DNA of 64,000 bases from Cylindrotheca closterium (taxonomy: Eukaryota; Bacillariophyta; Bacillariophyceae; Bacillariales; Bacillariaceae), in NCBI GenBank assembly GCA_933822405.4, contig CAKOGP040001112.1:1-64000 (forward strand), in the 5' to 3' direction. The position numbers and the translations under genes were made by a program. Numbering within the stretch: the stretch's first letter is position 1; each line of letters starts with the position of its first letter. The notes beneath the pieces were generated by a model. That model did not search any database. It saw nothing but the letters and a program-made list of their open reading frames with translations, and was not told the origin of the DNA. This document shows positions 31,355-42,120 of the stretch, piece by piece.

Positions 31355-32534
31355 ATGGATCCAGATAAAGTTGCTGCAGGAATTCCTGCCACCTTTGTTA
31401 TGATCTCCGGTTCGGAAGACAAGCAAACGTCAGCAGATGTGTTCAATGTTGGAACCTTTGATTTGCCGCAGACTGCAGGAAAGGCAGGAGGTGCTTGTAC
31501 CTCTACTCTCTTGAAAGTTATCAACGAATATCCCGGCCCAATGAGTTGGTTGGATCTTTTGCATCGAATGCGAGACGTGTTGAGGTCAAAGGGTTTTGAT
31601 CAGGTGCGTAGCGTAACAAAAGACTGTTTCAGGAGGACACATCAGGTCACGACAACATTTCTCAATTGTCATTTTGCTGGAAATCTCCACTTGACACATA
31701 TGCTCGAACGTCTTTTTGCTTATGCCATACTTGCGATTCACACTTGCTATTCTTCGTCATTTTCCGCTTTAGATTCCTCAACTCTCGGCTAGTCGACTCT
31801 TGGATGCCAACTCGCAATTTCAAATTGTCCCACCAGATTCCGCTCCAAATAAAAAGCGAGCCATTTTGATTGGAATCAACTACGTTGGTCAGCAAGGAGA
31901 ACTCAGTGGATGCCACAATGACGTGAAGAACATTAAAAGATACCTCATCGAGAAGCAAGGCTTTCAAGAACAAGACATGTTGATTTTGATGGACGATGGC
32001 CAGCACAATGAACCAACCCGTAAAAACATTATGGATGCTTTCACCCGCATCACGCAATACAGCGAAGCCGGTGATGTTGTGTTTGTTCACTACTCTGGTC
32101 ACGGAGGACGCGTCGAAGATACCAGCGGTAAGTTTGTTCTAGGATGCGACGAGTTGAACGAATGAATCAATCATGTGTCTGACCCACATTTGCATTTGTT
32201 GCATCCCACAGGAGATGAGGAAGACGGGTTTGACGAAACACTTATCCCGGTCGACTTTAAGCGGGCTGGCCAAATTGTGGACGACGAGGTATTTGCCACT
32301 CTGGTAAAGCCCATGAAGAAGGACGTCCACGTTACGGTATTGATGGACTGTTGTCACAGTGGAACAGCCTTGGACCTTCCATATGAAATGAATGCCACAG
32401 ATACCAAGATGCACGCAAACAATGGCTTCGATATGGGCATGTTGGGTGATCCAGCAATGATGGCGGGTCTTTTTCTATGTCTTGCCTGTTGTGACATTGA
32501 CGGCATCCTCGGAATGGTTGGCGATTTCTTTTAA
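31355..32534 (+). CDS. Type III metacaspase (p10-like region before p20; 3 exons)
   Basis: Exons 31355-31603, 31773-32127 and 32212-32534 give 308 aa. Introns have GTGCGT/TTTAG and GTAAGT/CACAG ends, and the second splits a Gly codon. The p20 domain starts at about 111 ([12 protein letters not shown]), with catalytic His193 in HYSGHGG and Cys249 in MDCCHSG. Residues 14-90 ([15 protein letters not shown]...GGACTSTLL...LLHRMRDVL...QIPQLSASR) are p10-like, and they precede rather than follow p20. That order defines type III metacaspases of algae with secondary plastids. Metacaspases cleave after Arg/Lys and act in stress, calcium response and programmed cell death. The C-terminal 45 residues end in a hydrophobic stretch ([16 protein letters not shown]). 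Confidence 0.85.
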
Positions 32535-32624
32535 AGTTTGTACATGGTAATATTGTCGTTGTAGGAAGCCGCCAGTTATTCTAACTAGTTTACATTTATT
32601 TATTGTTTGGAATGGTATTTGCCA

Positions 32625-33335
32625 TTAGTACTTTCGTTCTGCGCGGCAACAGCAGGAGTATGACTCCCTGCTATATGTATGTTGATTCAAAACTCCTGTT
32701 TTGACTTCGTGGATAAATGCAATTTGTGGGTACATGAAGAGGGCACTTAAGACCGCCGTCACTATGATTATAAACCAATTGGTGGTATATTCATGAGACG
32801 GATTGTAGAGGTTCAAGTTGTTTGTCGTTCGGATTCGAATAAGGATTCCAGCGGTAAAACTCAACATGATCCAGGCAATGTTCCAGGAGATTGCTGAAAT
32901 CTTGAATTGAAGCGCCCCAACGAATGCTAAGAAACTTGACATCACCGTGATGCCATTCACAACAGCATGAAGATGATTGCTGTCATTGATAATGTGCAGT
33001 ATGCCTTTGTCCGTGACGTCGGAAGTGTAAATCAAATTGAACGAGTCCACATAAAATGCCATAATCCATAGTAGGCTCGTCACGGCTTCTACCGCAACGG
33101 CAGCAATGGTCGCCCGACGATAGTCACACCAACGTCCACAACATAGTCCTCCTAGCCTCTCATTATCCTGTTGCCAAGAGGATGATTCTGTTGGTATGAC
33201 AACCTCTTGATTGCTGGGACATTCAGAATCCACAAAGCCTTGAGGAACATGCTGAGCCATAACCATTGGAGGCGTTCTCTCCAGCCTGGTGCTTGTAACT
33301 ATTCTCTCGGACTCATGTGGAGAGTTCATGGTCAT
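32625..33335 (-). CDS. Four-helix membrane protein, diatom family, unknown function
   Basis: About 236 aa from the first ATG at 33335; the longer frame starts at TTG. Residues 1-75 are polar. A CCGRWCDYRRATIAAVAVEAV motif opens the first helix, followed by helices near SSFLAFVGALQF, WNIAWIMLSFTAGIL and WFIIIVTAVLSALFMYP. The Cys-rich lead (GGLCCGRWCDYRRA) and the Cys-rich tail (YSCCCRAE) suggest lipid modification. I recognise it only as a kind of diatom multipass protein with a CCDxRRA lead; the role is unknown. It converges on the metacaspase with a 90-bp gap. Confidence 0.55.
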   Translation of the reverse strand: MTMNSPHESERIVTSTRLERTPPMVMAQHVPQGFVDSECPSNQEVVIPTESSSWQQDNERLGGLCCGRWCDYRRATIAAVAVEAVTSLLWIMAFYVDSFNLIYTSDVTDKGILHIINDSNHLHAVVNGITVMSSFLAFVGALQFKISAISWNIAWIMLSFTAGILIRIRTTNNLNLYNPSHEYTTNWFIIIVTAVLSALFMYPQIAFIHEVKTGVLNQHTYSRESYSCCCRAERKY

Positions 33336-34519
33336 TTGATGGATAAGAGATGAGAGAGAATGATTGAATTGCTGCAATATATATCCCGCAGTGCACTACT
33401 ATACATGTCAACATGTGTGTCATGCTTTGTCTTCCGTTCAAATTGTTAGAGAGTCGTGTGTGATGGTTCACGGATTTGCACGCGCGGTGGCTTTGGCTTT
33501 TTTCATGTGCATATTTTCATGGTGCTTGATGGCTACTGTATCGTTTTTTAAATTTTTTTAAAAAACAGCATTTTCTCAACTGTCTCAGCTGTTGTTACCT
33601 TGGTGCTGCAGCACTCGAGATTCATTTGCACTCCAAGAAGCGAATCTCAGGGCTAGTATATGCAAAAGATGTGGACATTCTATTTTTTGTATAGTCACTT
33701 CTTTGATGTACCTGGTGTACCGCCGTATCCGAATACAGCAGTAATACTCAGAGATGGCACCCCCAAGCCGTGCAAGAAATATAGCATTACAAAAGGCACA
33801 AGTACCAGGGACCTGATACTCACTCTGCTCATCTGAAGAGGCCGCTCCACACCAGCCGCAACGATAACATGGATTTATCGTTTGTAAAAACTCACCGCAA
33901 CGTCGTGTATTTCTCATTTCCCTTCTCATTCTCGTTTGTCATTGTTACCTACTTGGTACCTGGTAGAAGGTACGTGCCAGGGGTACCAGGTACCACTCCA
34001 ACGGCTGGTGATGATGGTTGGATACTGTTGGTCGTTCACATGGGACCGGTCGCAGAATTCTGCATGATCTTGTTTCTGAAGGATATTGTACAAACTGCGA
34101 ACAAAGGCTTCTGACGTAGTGCACGTATTTATTTAAATTTTTTCCGATGATAATAAAACAGAAGAATTATAATATATATGTCCGGTAGAACGTCAAAAAA
34201 CAAGACTCTTCGCAATTATCGCGTCTTCTAAATACCAGTCACAACTGCATATATATACTCACGCATCAAATCTTTCAATCTTGAAGCCAAAAGCTTCATA
34301 CTGTACATACGAGTACGTTTTCACATCGAAAAGTGCGATCTTTTCAAATGCCGATGAATTTGGTTTTGCCACAAAAGCCATTCGAGAAAGATCATTGCGA
34401 CAATATGGTATGCCAATCAGTTGTTGTTCTTGCTTCAAGCCAAGCACTCCCTTCGATTCCTCACCCATTCCTTGTCTTGTCCATAGACTCCTGCAGTTCC
34501 TTCCCTCGCCCAGACCCAC
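33336..34519. other. 1.2-kb region with no confident gene
   Basis: A minus-strand ORF at 33585-33929 has clustered Cys (CYRCGWCGAAS ... CAFCNA ... YYCC) but no recognised fold or support. Repeated GGTACC/TACC units occur at about 33955-34000. TACTGTA lies at 33534 and 34299. The region may hold the promoter of the downstream SnoaL-like gene. Confidence 0.3.
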
Positions 34520-35403
34520 ATGCAAGGACCATTGGTGGTCACAGGTTCCGGTGCGGCCTTGACCAAGGAAGAGTTAGAGGCAGTCAAAGTTGAACTTGAA
34601 GAAATCAAGAAGACATACGGTTTGAAAGAACCTGTCCGAAGTTTCATGGACGACCACGAGATCAAATGGCGCTTCGGTGGCAAGCCAGATTACTCCGTCA
34701 CCAACTTGATGTACCTCAAGCAACGCTCCACCAATCATGCCGACGGCAGTTTGGAGCAGATTGTGGAAAACTTGGTGAAAACTGTAAGTTAGAATTTAGT
34801 TCGTGCTCAATTCTATCATCGATGACTTCTCACTCTTCTTCTCCTCTTCGGCCATTTGTTCCATAGTGGGAAATGGAACGATCGCACAAGCTCGACTACA
34901 AGGCACACCAATCCGTCGACCAAGAGAAGTTTCGCATATCCGCAAACGGAGGCAAGGTCTTCGACAATGTCGAAGCAAATCAAGTTGGCAACTACAATGT
35001 TTTGATGAATGCGTGTCCCGCCAATTTGTACGATGCCCAAAACACCACCTGGGAGCAGTCTCACGACAAGTTCCATGCTGCTTTTGCTGCGTTCCCATGG
35101 GAAGTTTTGGAAGTTTTCTCTGGACCTCCAAAGGTTGCATTCACTTGGAGACACTGGGGTACTTTCACTGGTGAATACGATGGCAACAAAGGAGAAGGCC
35201 AGCTGGTGGAGATGTTTGGTTTTGGAACTGCCGTCGTCAACGACAAGTTGCAGTTGATGGATGTCGACATCTACTACAATGCCGAACAATTCATCAATGT
35301 CTTGCGCGGGGAAAAGAAACCTGCGGAAGTCAATGGTAACTGGAAGTCCAACGCTGGATGTCCCTTCACTGCCATGGTGAAAAAAATGACAATCTCGGAG
35401 TAA
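34520..35403 (+). CDS. Pathogen-related protein-like (SnoaL/NTF2-fold), 2 exons
   Basis: Exons 34520-34783 and 34867-35403 join in phase 0 (T|WEMERSHK) to give 266 aa; the intron is GTAAGT...CCATAG. Residues from EIKWRFGGKPDYS through WEMERSHKLDYKAHQSVD, MNACPANLYDA, FPWEVLEVFSGPP and TWRHWGTFTGEY...GEGQLVEMFGFG match plant pathogen-related proteins, a SnoaL-like alpha/beta cone. The Trp/His-rich cavity (FTWRHW) would hold a small hydrophobic ligand. In plants the family responds to stress and infection; the ligand and reaction are not established. No targeting sequence is seen. Confidence 0.8.
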
Positions 35404-35958
35404 TCAGCCGCATGGTCGATTGCAACTCTCCTGCCTGTCGCATTTCGAGCCTTCAGCCAATCGTTTTGCTCTAGCAATTTTAGTAGCTCACCACTGAAGC
35501 TATAATTCTGAAAATTTATGTTGAATCATGGTTTTGTCTCTCCTAGAGTTTCGTGTTCGGCTTCGACTGCACTTTGTCATTCTTATTTCTTCACATCATC
35601 ATATAGCAGAACATTTGCAGCATCAAGGCATCATGATGATTCATGTCATATATTGCTGCAATCATGTTGGTATTGACTGACATATGGTCTCGCAGCCAAT
35701 GGAGTCGAAACGTTAGGAAACCTCCCATTGAAAGGTCCGAATACAGATCGCGCTTTTCCGTGATGGAAGATGCCACCAGCGGCACAAAAGTGAGAGGGCG
35801 TCGTCTTTGTTTTCTTGCCCATGCCAGCCCAAGGGAACCAACACGTGGCAAACTTTTTGCAGCGAAAGTCTGTATAGTCTGCAACGTACTCTCGAAAGCT
35901 GATACTCAAAGCAATGTAACGATAGTGTGAGAGAGTTCCATCAGGCAGAAAGCGACGG
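35404..35958. other. Region 3' of two convergent genes; possible terminal exon
   Basis: No independent gene. The minus strand has an open segment that reads YVADYTDFRCKKFATCWFPW and may be a spliced C-terminal exon of the glycosyltransferase on its right. A TACAGTA lies at 35984-35990, in the same presumed intron. Confidence 0.4.
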
Positions 35959-37305
35959 TCACAATAGCATTGTGTGCATGCAGTACAGTACGTACTCTGG
36001 TCCAAGGAATAACCCCATTGCTTTATGAAAGAATAGTTGATCGGTCCAGCCATATCGAAAAAAGCCTGGATAATACTCATTCATCCACTTTCCGTAGGCA
36101 CGGACATGTTCACTCTGAAAGAAATCCACAGACATGACCACCAAATTGGTGTAATATTGATCTTTGCCCCGATCAAACTCCTCGACCCCTGCCGAACAGG
36201 GTCTCTTCCAGTTGGATTGGCGAGCCCAGGTAGGCTTGTCGTTGTCGTCGTCACCAGTAGTGACATTGACCATGGACGCCATTTCCACAAAGCTATCCAC
36301 AACGTGATTGATATTCTTGGTGCATCCACCAAACCCTTTTGGTAGAAACTCACCCGAATGGCCAAAGATGGCACCCCTCAGTCTCATGTCGTGCAACAAG
36401 TGGAAGGGGAAGAGTTGGTCTCCTTTAAACTCAATGTCCAGATCCACCTTGAGGAGATAGTCGTAGCCTTTCAATATTTTTAGCTGCAGGACATCATTGG
36501 AATAGTACCTTGTTCCTTGCACATAATCTTCAAAGTCGGTTCCACGATCGCATCCTTCCATTTTCTCGGTCAGTCGACTTGCATTCTGCTGAATGTACTC
36601 TGGATATTGCATTTCAAATGGTGCCAAGTAGACTTTAGGATTGCCACCATCACGACTAGCCTTTTTGCTGCTGCGATATTCATAGGTTGTCAATGTGGAT
36701 CCATCCAAATTGAGCCACTTGAGGGGCCCTTTCGATACCTCTTGCAGTTTTAGACAGTCGGCCACTTGTTGATAGGTAATGCTTTCAATTTCAATCAAAA
36801 TCAAGAGATCAATGTTTTGGGGCTCGTAAAAGTAGGCCTGTTGCGTCGGAATCTTTTGACACAGCAGATTCAACAAATCTTTTCCCCGTTTGTTCTTTCG
36901 CTTGGCCAATGTCACAGCAATCCCCGTGGGTGGCTTGGTATTGATGCTCATGGTAGCAGTGGAATCATTATTGGGCCTCATCCTCGACATTGACTTTATT
37001 TCATCGTCCCACACTTGACAACCATCTTTCCAAATCAGTGATCTGTCTCTAGTATTTCTGTTAGTTGCCTCTTTCACATTGCTACTAGAGGGTGATAGTT
37101 CCTCGGCAATCGTCGCATCATTTGTGTTGTTTGGAGTGTTGGACGACGACCAAACTGCCAATAAACTCGAGTCGAGAGTCGTTGGCGGCGCTCCTTCTTC
37201 TAGCAAACTAGTTCCAGAAAGAAAGATGCGAGCATTCAGAAGGACAGAGAGGAGGACAAGGAGACAGAGAACAAAATAGCAAGTCTGTCTCCCAATTGAT
37301 GTCAT
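35959..37305 (-). CDS. Type II membrane glycosyltransferase-like protein (GT-A DxD)
   Basis: About 448 aa from the ATG at 37305; the longer frame starts at TTG. An N-terminal anchor (CYFVLCLLVLLSVLLNARIFL) places the domain in the Golgi lumen. A DxD-type motif occurs in YDYLLKVDLDIEF, followed by FGHSGEF, GFGGCTKN, YYTNLVVMSVDFFQS and GFFRYGWTDQLFFHKA, which fit a GT-A fold with a metal-binding nucleotide-sugar site. The donor and acceptor are unknown. The stop at 35959 gives a poor end (YVLYCMHTMLL). A likely intron (donor GTACTG or GTACGT near 35990, acceptor near 35895) would join GPEY to YVADYTDFRCKKFATCWF and extend the protein on the minus strand to about 35646. Confidence 0.6.
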   Translation of the reverse strand: MTSIGRQTCYFVLCLLVLLSVLLNARIFLSGTSLLEEGAPPTTLDSSLLAVWSSSNTPNNTNDATIAEELSPSSSNVKEATNRNTRDRSLIWKDGCQVWDDEIKSMSRMRPNNDSTATMSINTKPPTGIAVTLAKRKNKRGKDLLNLLCQKIPTQQAYFYEPQNIDLLILIEIESITYQQVADCLKLQEVSKGPLKWLNLDGSTLTTYEYRSSKKASRDGGNPKVYLAPFEMQYPEYIQQNASRLTEKMEGCDRGTDFEDYVQGTRYYSNDVLQLKILKGYDYLLKVDLDIEFKGDQLFPFHLLHDMRLRGAIFGHSGEFLPKGFGGCTKNINHVVDSFVEMASMVNVTTGDDDNDKPTWARQSNWKRPCSAGVEEFDRGKDQYYTNLVVMSVDFFQSEHVRAYGKWMNEYYPGFFRYGWTDQLFFHKAMGLFLGPEYVLYCMHTMLL

Positions 37306-37625
37306 GTCCAACAAGACGAGGATACCCTAGCTTATTGTGTGCATGTCTTACAGAGTATATATAGGTAGGTATATGTGACAAAAGCATTATCGCGGTCAAA
37401 CATTTTCAAAAATCGGGGCCAAAGAAGGGGAATCTGATTATTACGGGGATGACGTTTTCCCATGATATCCACAGTTTTGACACTACCATACCGGTACTGT
37501 ATGAAAGAGCTTTGTTGACGACGAATGCCAAGCGTTTGCTGAAGAATCCTGGGTGATCAAAATAATGCTAATGTACTATAATACTGTTTACCATGCTGTT
37601 GGAAAATGAAACAAAATTTCTTGTT
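37306..37625. other. Intergenic region, no gene seen
   Basis: About 320 bases upstream of the glycosyltransferase gene and 3' of pirin. ACCGGTAC-TGTA occurs at 37490-37501, combining both recurring motif types. There is an AT-rich tract near 37350. Confidence 0.3.
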
Positions 37626-38748
37626 TTAGAACTTTCCAGCGCGGTAGTCAGTCATGGCTTTGCGGATCTCATCAAATGTGTTCATGACGAATGGACCTTG
37701 GGCCGCGATGGGTTCGTTCAGTGGTTCTCCTCCCAAGATCATGATCGACGTGTCTGGTCGATCCACACGGACCTTGAGACTATCACTTCCATCAAGGTGC
37801 ATCAAGGCAACGTCCTGTGGTCCAAGTTTGGAAGTCTTACCCTTGCCCTCTTCGCCGCTCATAATTTCGACACCTCCCCGACGAACAAAGACGATGCAGT
37901 TGTGGTCCGACGGGTACGGGATCTCCACTTCGGCTCCAGCGTGGGGCAAAATCACGTCCCACATGTTGACGGGAGAATAGGTCTTGGCCTTTCCCTTGGC
38001 ATCTGCAAAGTCTCCGGCAATCAATCGGACATGACCAAGTTGTTCCTCTTCGGGGGCTCCCAGGGGCAATGGAACGCTGGGGATTTGCTCATTGAGAATG
38101 GGTTGATAACGAGGCTTGGTCATTTTGTGCTTCTTTGGAAGGTTCACCCACAATTGACACATTTCAAAGGTTCCACCTTCCTTGGTAAATTTAGGGGAAT
38201 GGTATTCTTCATGCACAATGCCTCTTCCGGCCGTCATCCATTGGACTGAGAAAGAAAAAGTCAGGAATATGAGTTTCTGTTTTTCACCTACTGTATAGCG
38301 GTAATACAATATTTCCAATATAAAGAGTATAAGACTTACCATCTCCAGGACCAATAATACCCTTGTTTCCCTTGTTGTCCCTGTGTTCGACCTCGCCTTG
38401 AAAGGCAATGGTGACAGTCTCAAAGCCTCGGTGAGGATGTTGACCAACTCCACGTGGTTGACCCAATTTGCTTCCAAATTGCTTTGGCTCGGCGTAATCG
38501 AACATGAGCAAGGGACTCAATTCATCTTTGAAGGCCAAATCGGCAAAGACTGGGTAGACGTTGAAACCATCTCCGACCCAATGTTTGTAGGGTTTGAGCA
38601 TGACCCGTTTGACGGAACGGTGTTGTGGCATGACTGTAGTTCTGGGGGTGGTGCTTGCTGTATTGGGGCAGGTAGTGTCCAAAGGGGATGCAGAAGATAG
38701 AAGGAGTGCAGAAAGAAACAGTTGTGCTTGACGACGGTACTCTCTCAT
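37626..38748 (-). CDS. Pirin-like protein with N-terminal signal-like sequence (2 exons)
   Basis: Exons 38748-38340 and 38245-37626 join at a split Val codon to give 342 aa (GD|VQWMTAGRGIVHEE); the 94-bp intron has GTAAGT/CTCAG ends. The pirin N-domain has metal-ligand histidines in HPHRGFETVT...VEHRD and the VHEEY segment. The C-domain cupin carries GHVRLIAGDF, YSPVNMWDVILPHAGAEVEIPY and ILGGEPLNEPI. Pirins are Fe-dependent cupins, some with quercetinase activity and others acting as redox-sensing nuclear factors. Residues 1-25 (LFLSALLLSSASP) look like a signal peptide; a second in-frame ATG just before the conserved domain (MPQHRSVKRVML) could give a cytosolic form. It is divergent from TIP41 with a 266-bp gap. 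TACTGTA lies inside the intron (38289). Confidence 0.9.
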
Positions 38749-39014
38749 TTGGGTTTGAAATCAAATTTATGAATCATTCCTGACGAGATGACGACTTTCC
38801 AGACAATGTACAGTAAAAACAAAACATCAGCCTTTCTGCACAAAGCGGTTGGAACAAAGTGGAAAATTTGAAATTCTCCGATGACGTGTTCAGGTCTTTC
38901 CATCGTCCGATTCATCCAATCAGATCTCACAATGGATTTCCATCATCGCATGACTAAAGTTTGAGAACTTACATGCATGCAGGTAGTGTGACATGAAAAG
39001 CGTCGAAGACAATA

Positions 39015-40085
39015 ATGGACGAGGGAAAAGTAGATGCAGCGATTTGGGAGAAAGATAATGGGAACATTCCATCTCAAAGACGACACATCGCTGAACCTCA
39101 TGTTCTGGAACGCTTCCAAGCCAAGGCTTTACGCAATCCAATAGGTGAAACAGCAGGTATTTCCATTGCCAACGTCAACATTTCCACGAGTCAGGGACCG
39201 ATTGGAGGTCACGCGTGGTTCGACCAAGCCACTGAGACACTAGAAGCAAGCTGTCAACATGAAGAATCTTGTAATGAAACACCTCGGAAACTTTCTCTTC
39301 CCGAAATGTTATTTCCAAAGGCTTACATTACGATCCAAATGTCCGACACCTTTCAAATATCCTGGAATGCCATGGGTGCCCTGACCGAATGGAGTCAAGC
39401 TCATCAAAAGATACCCCTGAATAATTCAGAAGTCTCGCATCGTGGTGTCCAAATTCTTCAATCCACAGATGCCGACTTGTGGAAGAAAACGAGGAACAAC
39501 AAACCAATGCAAGCAGTCGACGGGCAACTGATTCAGACCACCCAATTTCATTACGATTGGACCTTTAGCAGTCCCTTTTGTGGAAATACGGTAGGCCAAT
39601 TGTCGTGGAAAAAGCTTGAGCAATCGGAAATGCCAAAAGAACTACTCTTGGACCGTAGTGTTCCCATACTATACTTTGATCAAATTGTCATGATGGAGGA
39701 TGATCTTCACGATTATGGACTGATGCAATACACTGCCAAGATGCGGGTCATGCCATCGTGTGTCTACGTCTTGACGAAACTATACGTTCGTATTGACAAT
39801 GACTTGCTACGAGTACGAGATTGCCGTCTGTTGGTACATTTTGGAAGCAAGATGATCCATCGGGATATTGAATGGAGGGAATCGGCATGGGATCAGCTGC
39901 AGAAATTGAAATTGCCATCTGATGTGAGATCTTGGAAGACGGAGGGTACCACTGATCCAATGCGATTACAAATGATTGAACAATTGCAGTCCAAGATACC
40001 GCTCGTCTCAGACCTGCCGGACGATATCATGGCACACTCCAAATGCTCCTATCAGGATGCTGAGACGTTAGCGCTAGCTAGCTAG
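39015..40085 (+). CDS. TIP41-like protein (TIPRL)
   Basis: 356 aa, single exon. The family core is clear: an early IHxW-like region, then YFDQIVMMEDDLHDYGLMQYTAKMRVMPSCVYVLTKLYVRIDNDLLRVRDCRLLVHFGSKMIHRDIEWRE (about 213-300, given here by its landmarks DELHD-like EDDLHD, KMRVMPSC and RDCRL). In yeast and animals TIP41/TIPRL binds the catalytic subunit of PP2A-type phosphatases and acts in TOR and DNA-damage signalling. The N-terminal 130 residues carry an ISIANVNIS and GGHAWFDQ region and vary in the family. No membrane segment or targeting signal is seen. Confidence 0.85.
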   Translation: MDEGKVDAAIWEKDNGNIPSQRRHIAEPHVLERFQAKALRNPIGETAGISIANVNISTSQGPIGGHAWFDQATETLEASCQHEESCNETPRKLSLPEMLFPKAYITIQMSDTFQISWNAMGALTEWSQAHQKIPLNNSEVSHRGVQILQSTDADLWKKTRNNKPMQAVDGQLIQTTQFHYDWTFSSPFCGNTVGQLSWKKLEQSEMPKELLLDRSVPILYFDQIVMMEDDLHDYGLMQYTAKMRVMPSCVYVLTKLYVRIDNDLLRVRDCRLLVHFGSKMIHRDIEWRESAWDQLQKLKLPSDVRSWKTEGTTDPMRLQMIEQLQSKIPLVSDLPDDIMAHSKCSYQDAETLALAS

Positions 40086-40440
40086 CAATAGTATTGCGAT
40101 AACTTATAAGACCCAATCTGAAATGATAGCATGTTTTAAAAGTTTTCAATAGTGAATACTAGATTTCACCAAATTCAAAATGAACTTCAGGAATCATGAC
40201 TCTGCCATTGTATCAGCCACAAAGTTGAAAGTTGCAGTCCTCTACAGGTACCGGTAGAATTTATTTTGCTTGCGGAATTGCAGACGACTCAGTCGACCAT
40301 TTGCCAAGTTGACGATGACGACCAACCATATGCATACCGGTACCATACATCATAGCCAAGAAAGATGACAGTAGAAACGATTAGCTATAAAACCCAATTG
40401 GAATGCCTTTAATGACTGCTTAGAGGATAAAGTCGCTATA
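40086..40440. other. Intergenic region with clustered TACCGGTACC motifs
   Basis: About 355 bases. GGTACCGGTA occurs at 40247-40256 and TACCGGTACC at 40335-40344. No gene is seen; the region precedes the Dus gene on the same strand. Confidence 0.35.
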
Positions 40441-42039
40441 ATGTCGCATCGTGAAAATGTCAAGGAGCTTCATATTGCGCCGTACGTTCATCTCCGTAGT
40501 TATTGTGTTGTATTGTCAGTACTGCATGGTTTCTCACACTCAACCTCATCGTCGTCTTTTTCATTCAGAATGATTGATGTCTCCACTCCTGAATTTCATC
40601 ATCTATTTCGAATCTTGTCCAAACGAGTCATTTTGTGGACAGCCATGCACGTCGATGAAACCTTGGTATTTACGGACAATGTTGACCAACACTTGGAATT
40701 GGCCACTCCAGAACTCCATCCCATTGTTTGTCAAATTGGAGGGCGTACACCCGAATACGCAGTCAAGGCAAGCCAAATGATTCATGAAAGGTTTGGTTAC
40801 GACGAAATCAACTTGAATATTGATTGTCCTAGCAATCGAGTGTCGGGAAAACGATGTTTTGGAGCAATCCTCATGGCAGATCCTCACAAGGATACAGCCT
40901 ATGCCATGGTCCAAGCTATGGCGAAAGGAGAGCAAACGACAATGAGTAATGCTGGAGGGGAAGGGAATGGTCATGAAACTGAGGACCATGATGACCAAAT
41001 TGCCAAAGATACTACCTCTACAACACCAAGCACCCATCCGACCACAAAACGAAAATCCATTCCAATCTCGGTCAAGACACGAGTGGGTTGTGAAACACCA
41101 GATGGTGTCTGTTTGGATACGACAGAGCATTTAATTTCTTTTGTTCGAAACTTGAGGCAGCATGGATGTCATCGGTTCTACATTCATGCTCGTAAAGTCG
41201 TCATTGGTGGCCTGTCACCGATTCAGAATCGGATTGTTCCTCCATTGAATTATCCACGAGTTTATCAACTGTGCTCCGAGTTTCCTGATTGCCAATTTGT
41301 TTTGAATGCTGGTATTTCTGGTTTGCAGGCGGCCAAGGATATCTGCCAGGGAATTTCTCAATCGGATTATGAAGAGCATCGATCCATGTATCACGTCGCC
41401 AGTAATGGATCTTGCACGGTCCCACCAATCGGGAAAGCCCCAACGAATCTGGTCGGCTGCATGCTGGGACGAGCTTGTATGGAGCACCCTGCCATGTTTC
41501 ATGACGTCGATCGGTATTGGTACGGTGAATCCAGCAATCCCTGCCAAAATCGGAGACAAGTCTTGGAACAGTACATGGCCTATTTGCAAAAGGTCTATCC
41601 TCCTCGTTGTGGCGACGACCAAGACGATATGGTGACCTCTCGTATCTTACTTGCATCACAGCCATTGCCGTTTCACATCACCAAACAATGTCCCATTTGT
41701 CATACCAACAATGAAAATCAGCAATTGCCAGTACAATCTTTGGAGGAGCGACACAAGCAACCCTCCAAGATTATTACTCGTGTCATGGATCGGTCTTTCA
41801 AGCCCATATTGGGAATGTTTTTTGGGCTTCCCAAAAGCAAATTCTATCGAAAAGAATTAGAACGACTCAGTCGAGATACCAAGTTGCGAAACTGCGGGCC
41901 TGCTCATGTCCTCAAGCGTGTTTTGGAAAGCCTTCCGGACGAATTGCTGGATCAAGACTTTTTGCCGACCGAAAGAATGACCAACATACCAGTGCACCAT
42001 GCTCCGGATCAATCGAACAAGAGAAAAAGATCCAAGTGA
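40441..42039 (+). CDS. tRNA-dihydrouridine synthase, DusA-like (2 exons)
   Basis: Exons 40441-40481 and 40569-42039 give 503 aa; the intron (GTACGT...TTCAG) restores the family start HIAP|MIDVSTPEFHHLFR. The TIM-barrel core has QIGGRTPEYAVKAS, INLNIDCPSNRV (with the substrate-loop Cys in the following GKRCFGA), VKTRVGCET, FYIHARKV, FVLNAGISG and GCMLGRACMEHP. The enzyme reduces uridine to dihydrouridine in the tRNA D-loop with FMN and NAD(P)H. An acidic, Thr/Ser-rich insert (about 165-205) and a C-terminal Cys-rich addition (CPICHTNNENQQ) are unusual. The C-terminal tail is basic (NKRKRSK). No targeting peptide is seen. Confidence 0.85.
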   Translation: MSHRENVKELHIAPYVHLRSYCVVLSVLHGFSHSTSSSSFSFRMIDVSTPEFHHLFRILSKRVILWTAMHVDETLVFTDNVDQHLELATPELHPIVCQIGGRTPEYAVKASQMIHERFGYDEINLNIDCPSNRVSGKRCFGAILMADPHKDTAYAMVQAMAKGEQTTMSNAGGEGNGHETEDHDDQIAKDTTSTTPSTHPTTKRKSIPISVKTRVGCETPDGVCLDTTEHLISFVRNLRQHGCHRFYIHARKVVIGGLSPIQNRIVPPLNYPRVYQLCSEFPDCQFVLNAGISGLQAAKDICQGISQSDYEEHRSMYHVASNGSCTVPPIGKAPTNLVGCMLGRACMEHPAMFHDVDRYWYGESSNPCQNRRQVLEQYMAYLQKVYPPRCGDDQDDMVTSRILLASQPLPFHITKQCPICHTNNENQQLPVQSLEERHKQPSKIITRVMDRSFKPILGMFFGLPKSKFYRKELERLSRDTKLRNCGPAHVLKRVLESLPDELLDQDFLPTERMTNIPVHHAPDQSNKRKRSK

Positions 42040-42120
42040 AACCATTGTGTGTGCTATTGAAGGGCTATAGGGAATGCTGCTTTAACTGCTTATATGACTA
42101 CCGGGAGGATCACGAATTTC

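Noticed and set aside
31129..31524. Minus-strand 131-aa frame at the metacaspase start
   Set aside because: Lies antisense to exon 1 and its promoter; no domain.
33585..33929. Cys-rich minus-strand frame
   Set aside because: Four clustered CxxC-like pairs look zinc-finger-like but the rest is low quality and no start or partner exon is convincing.
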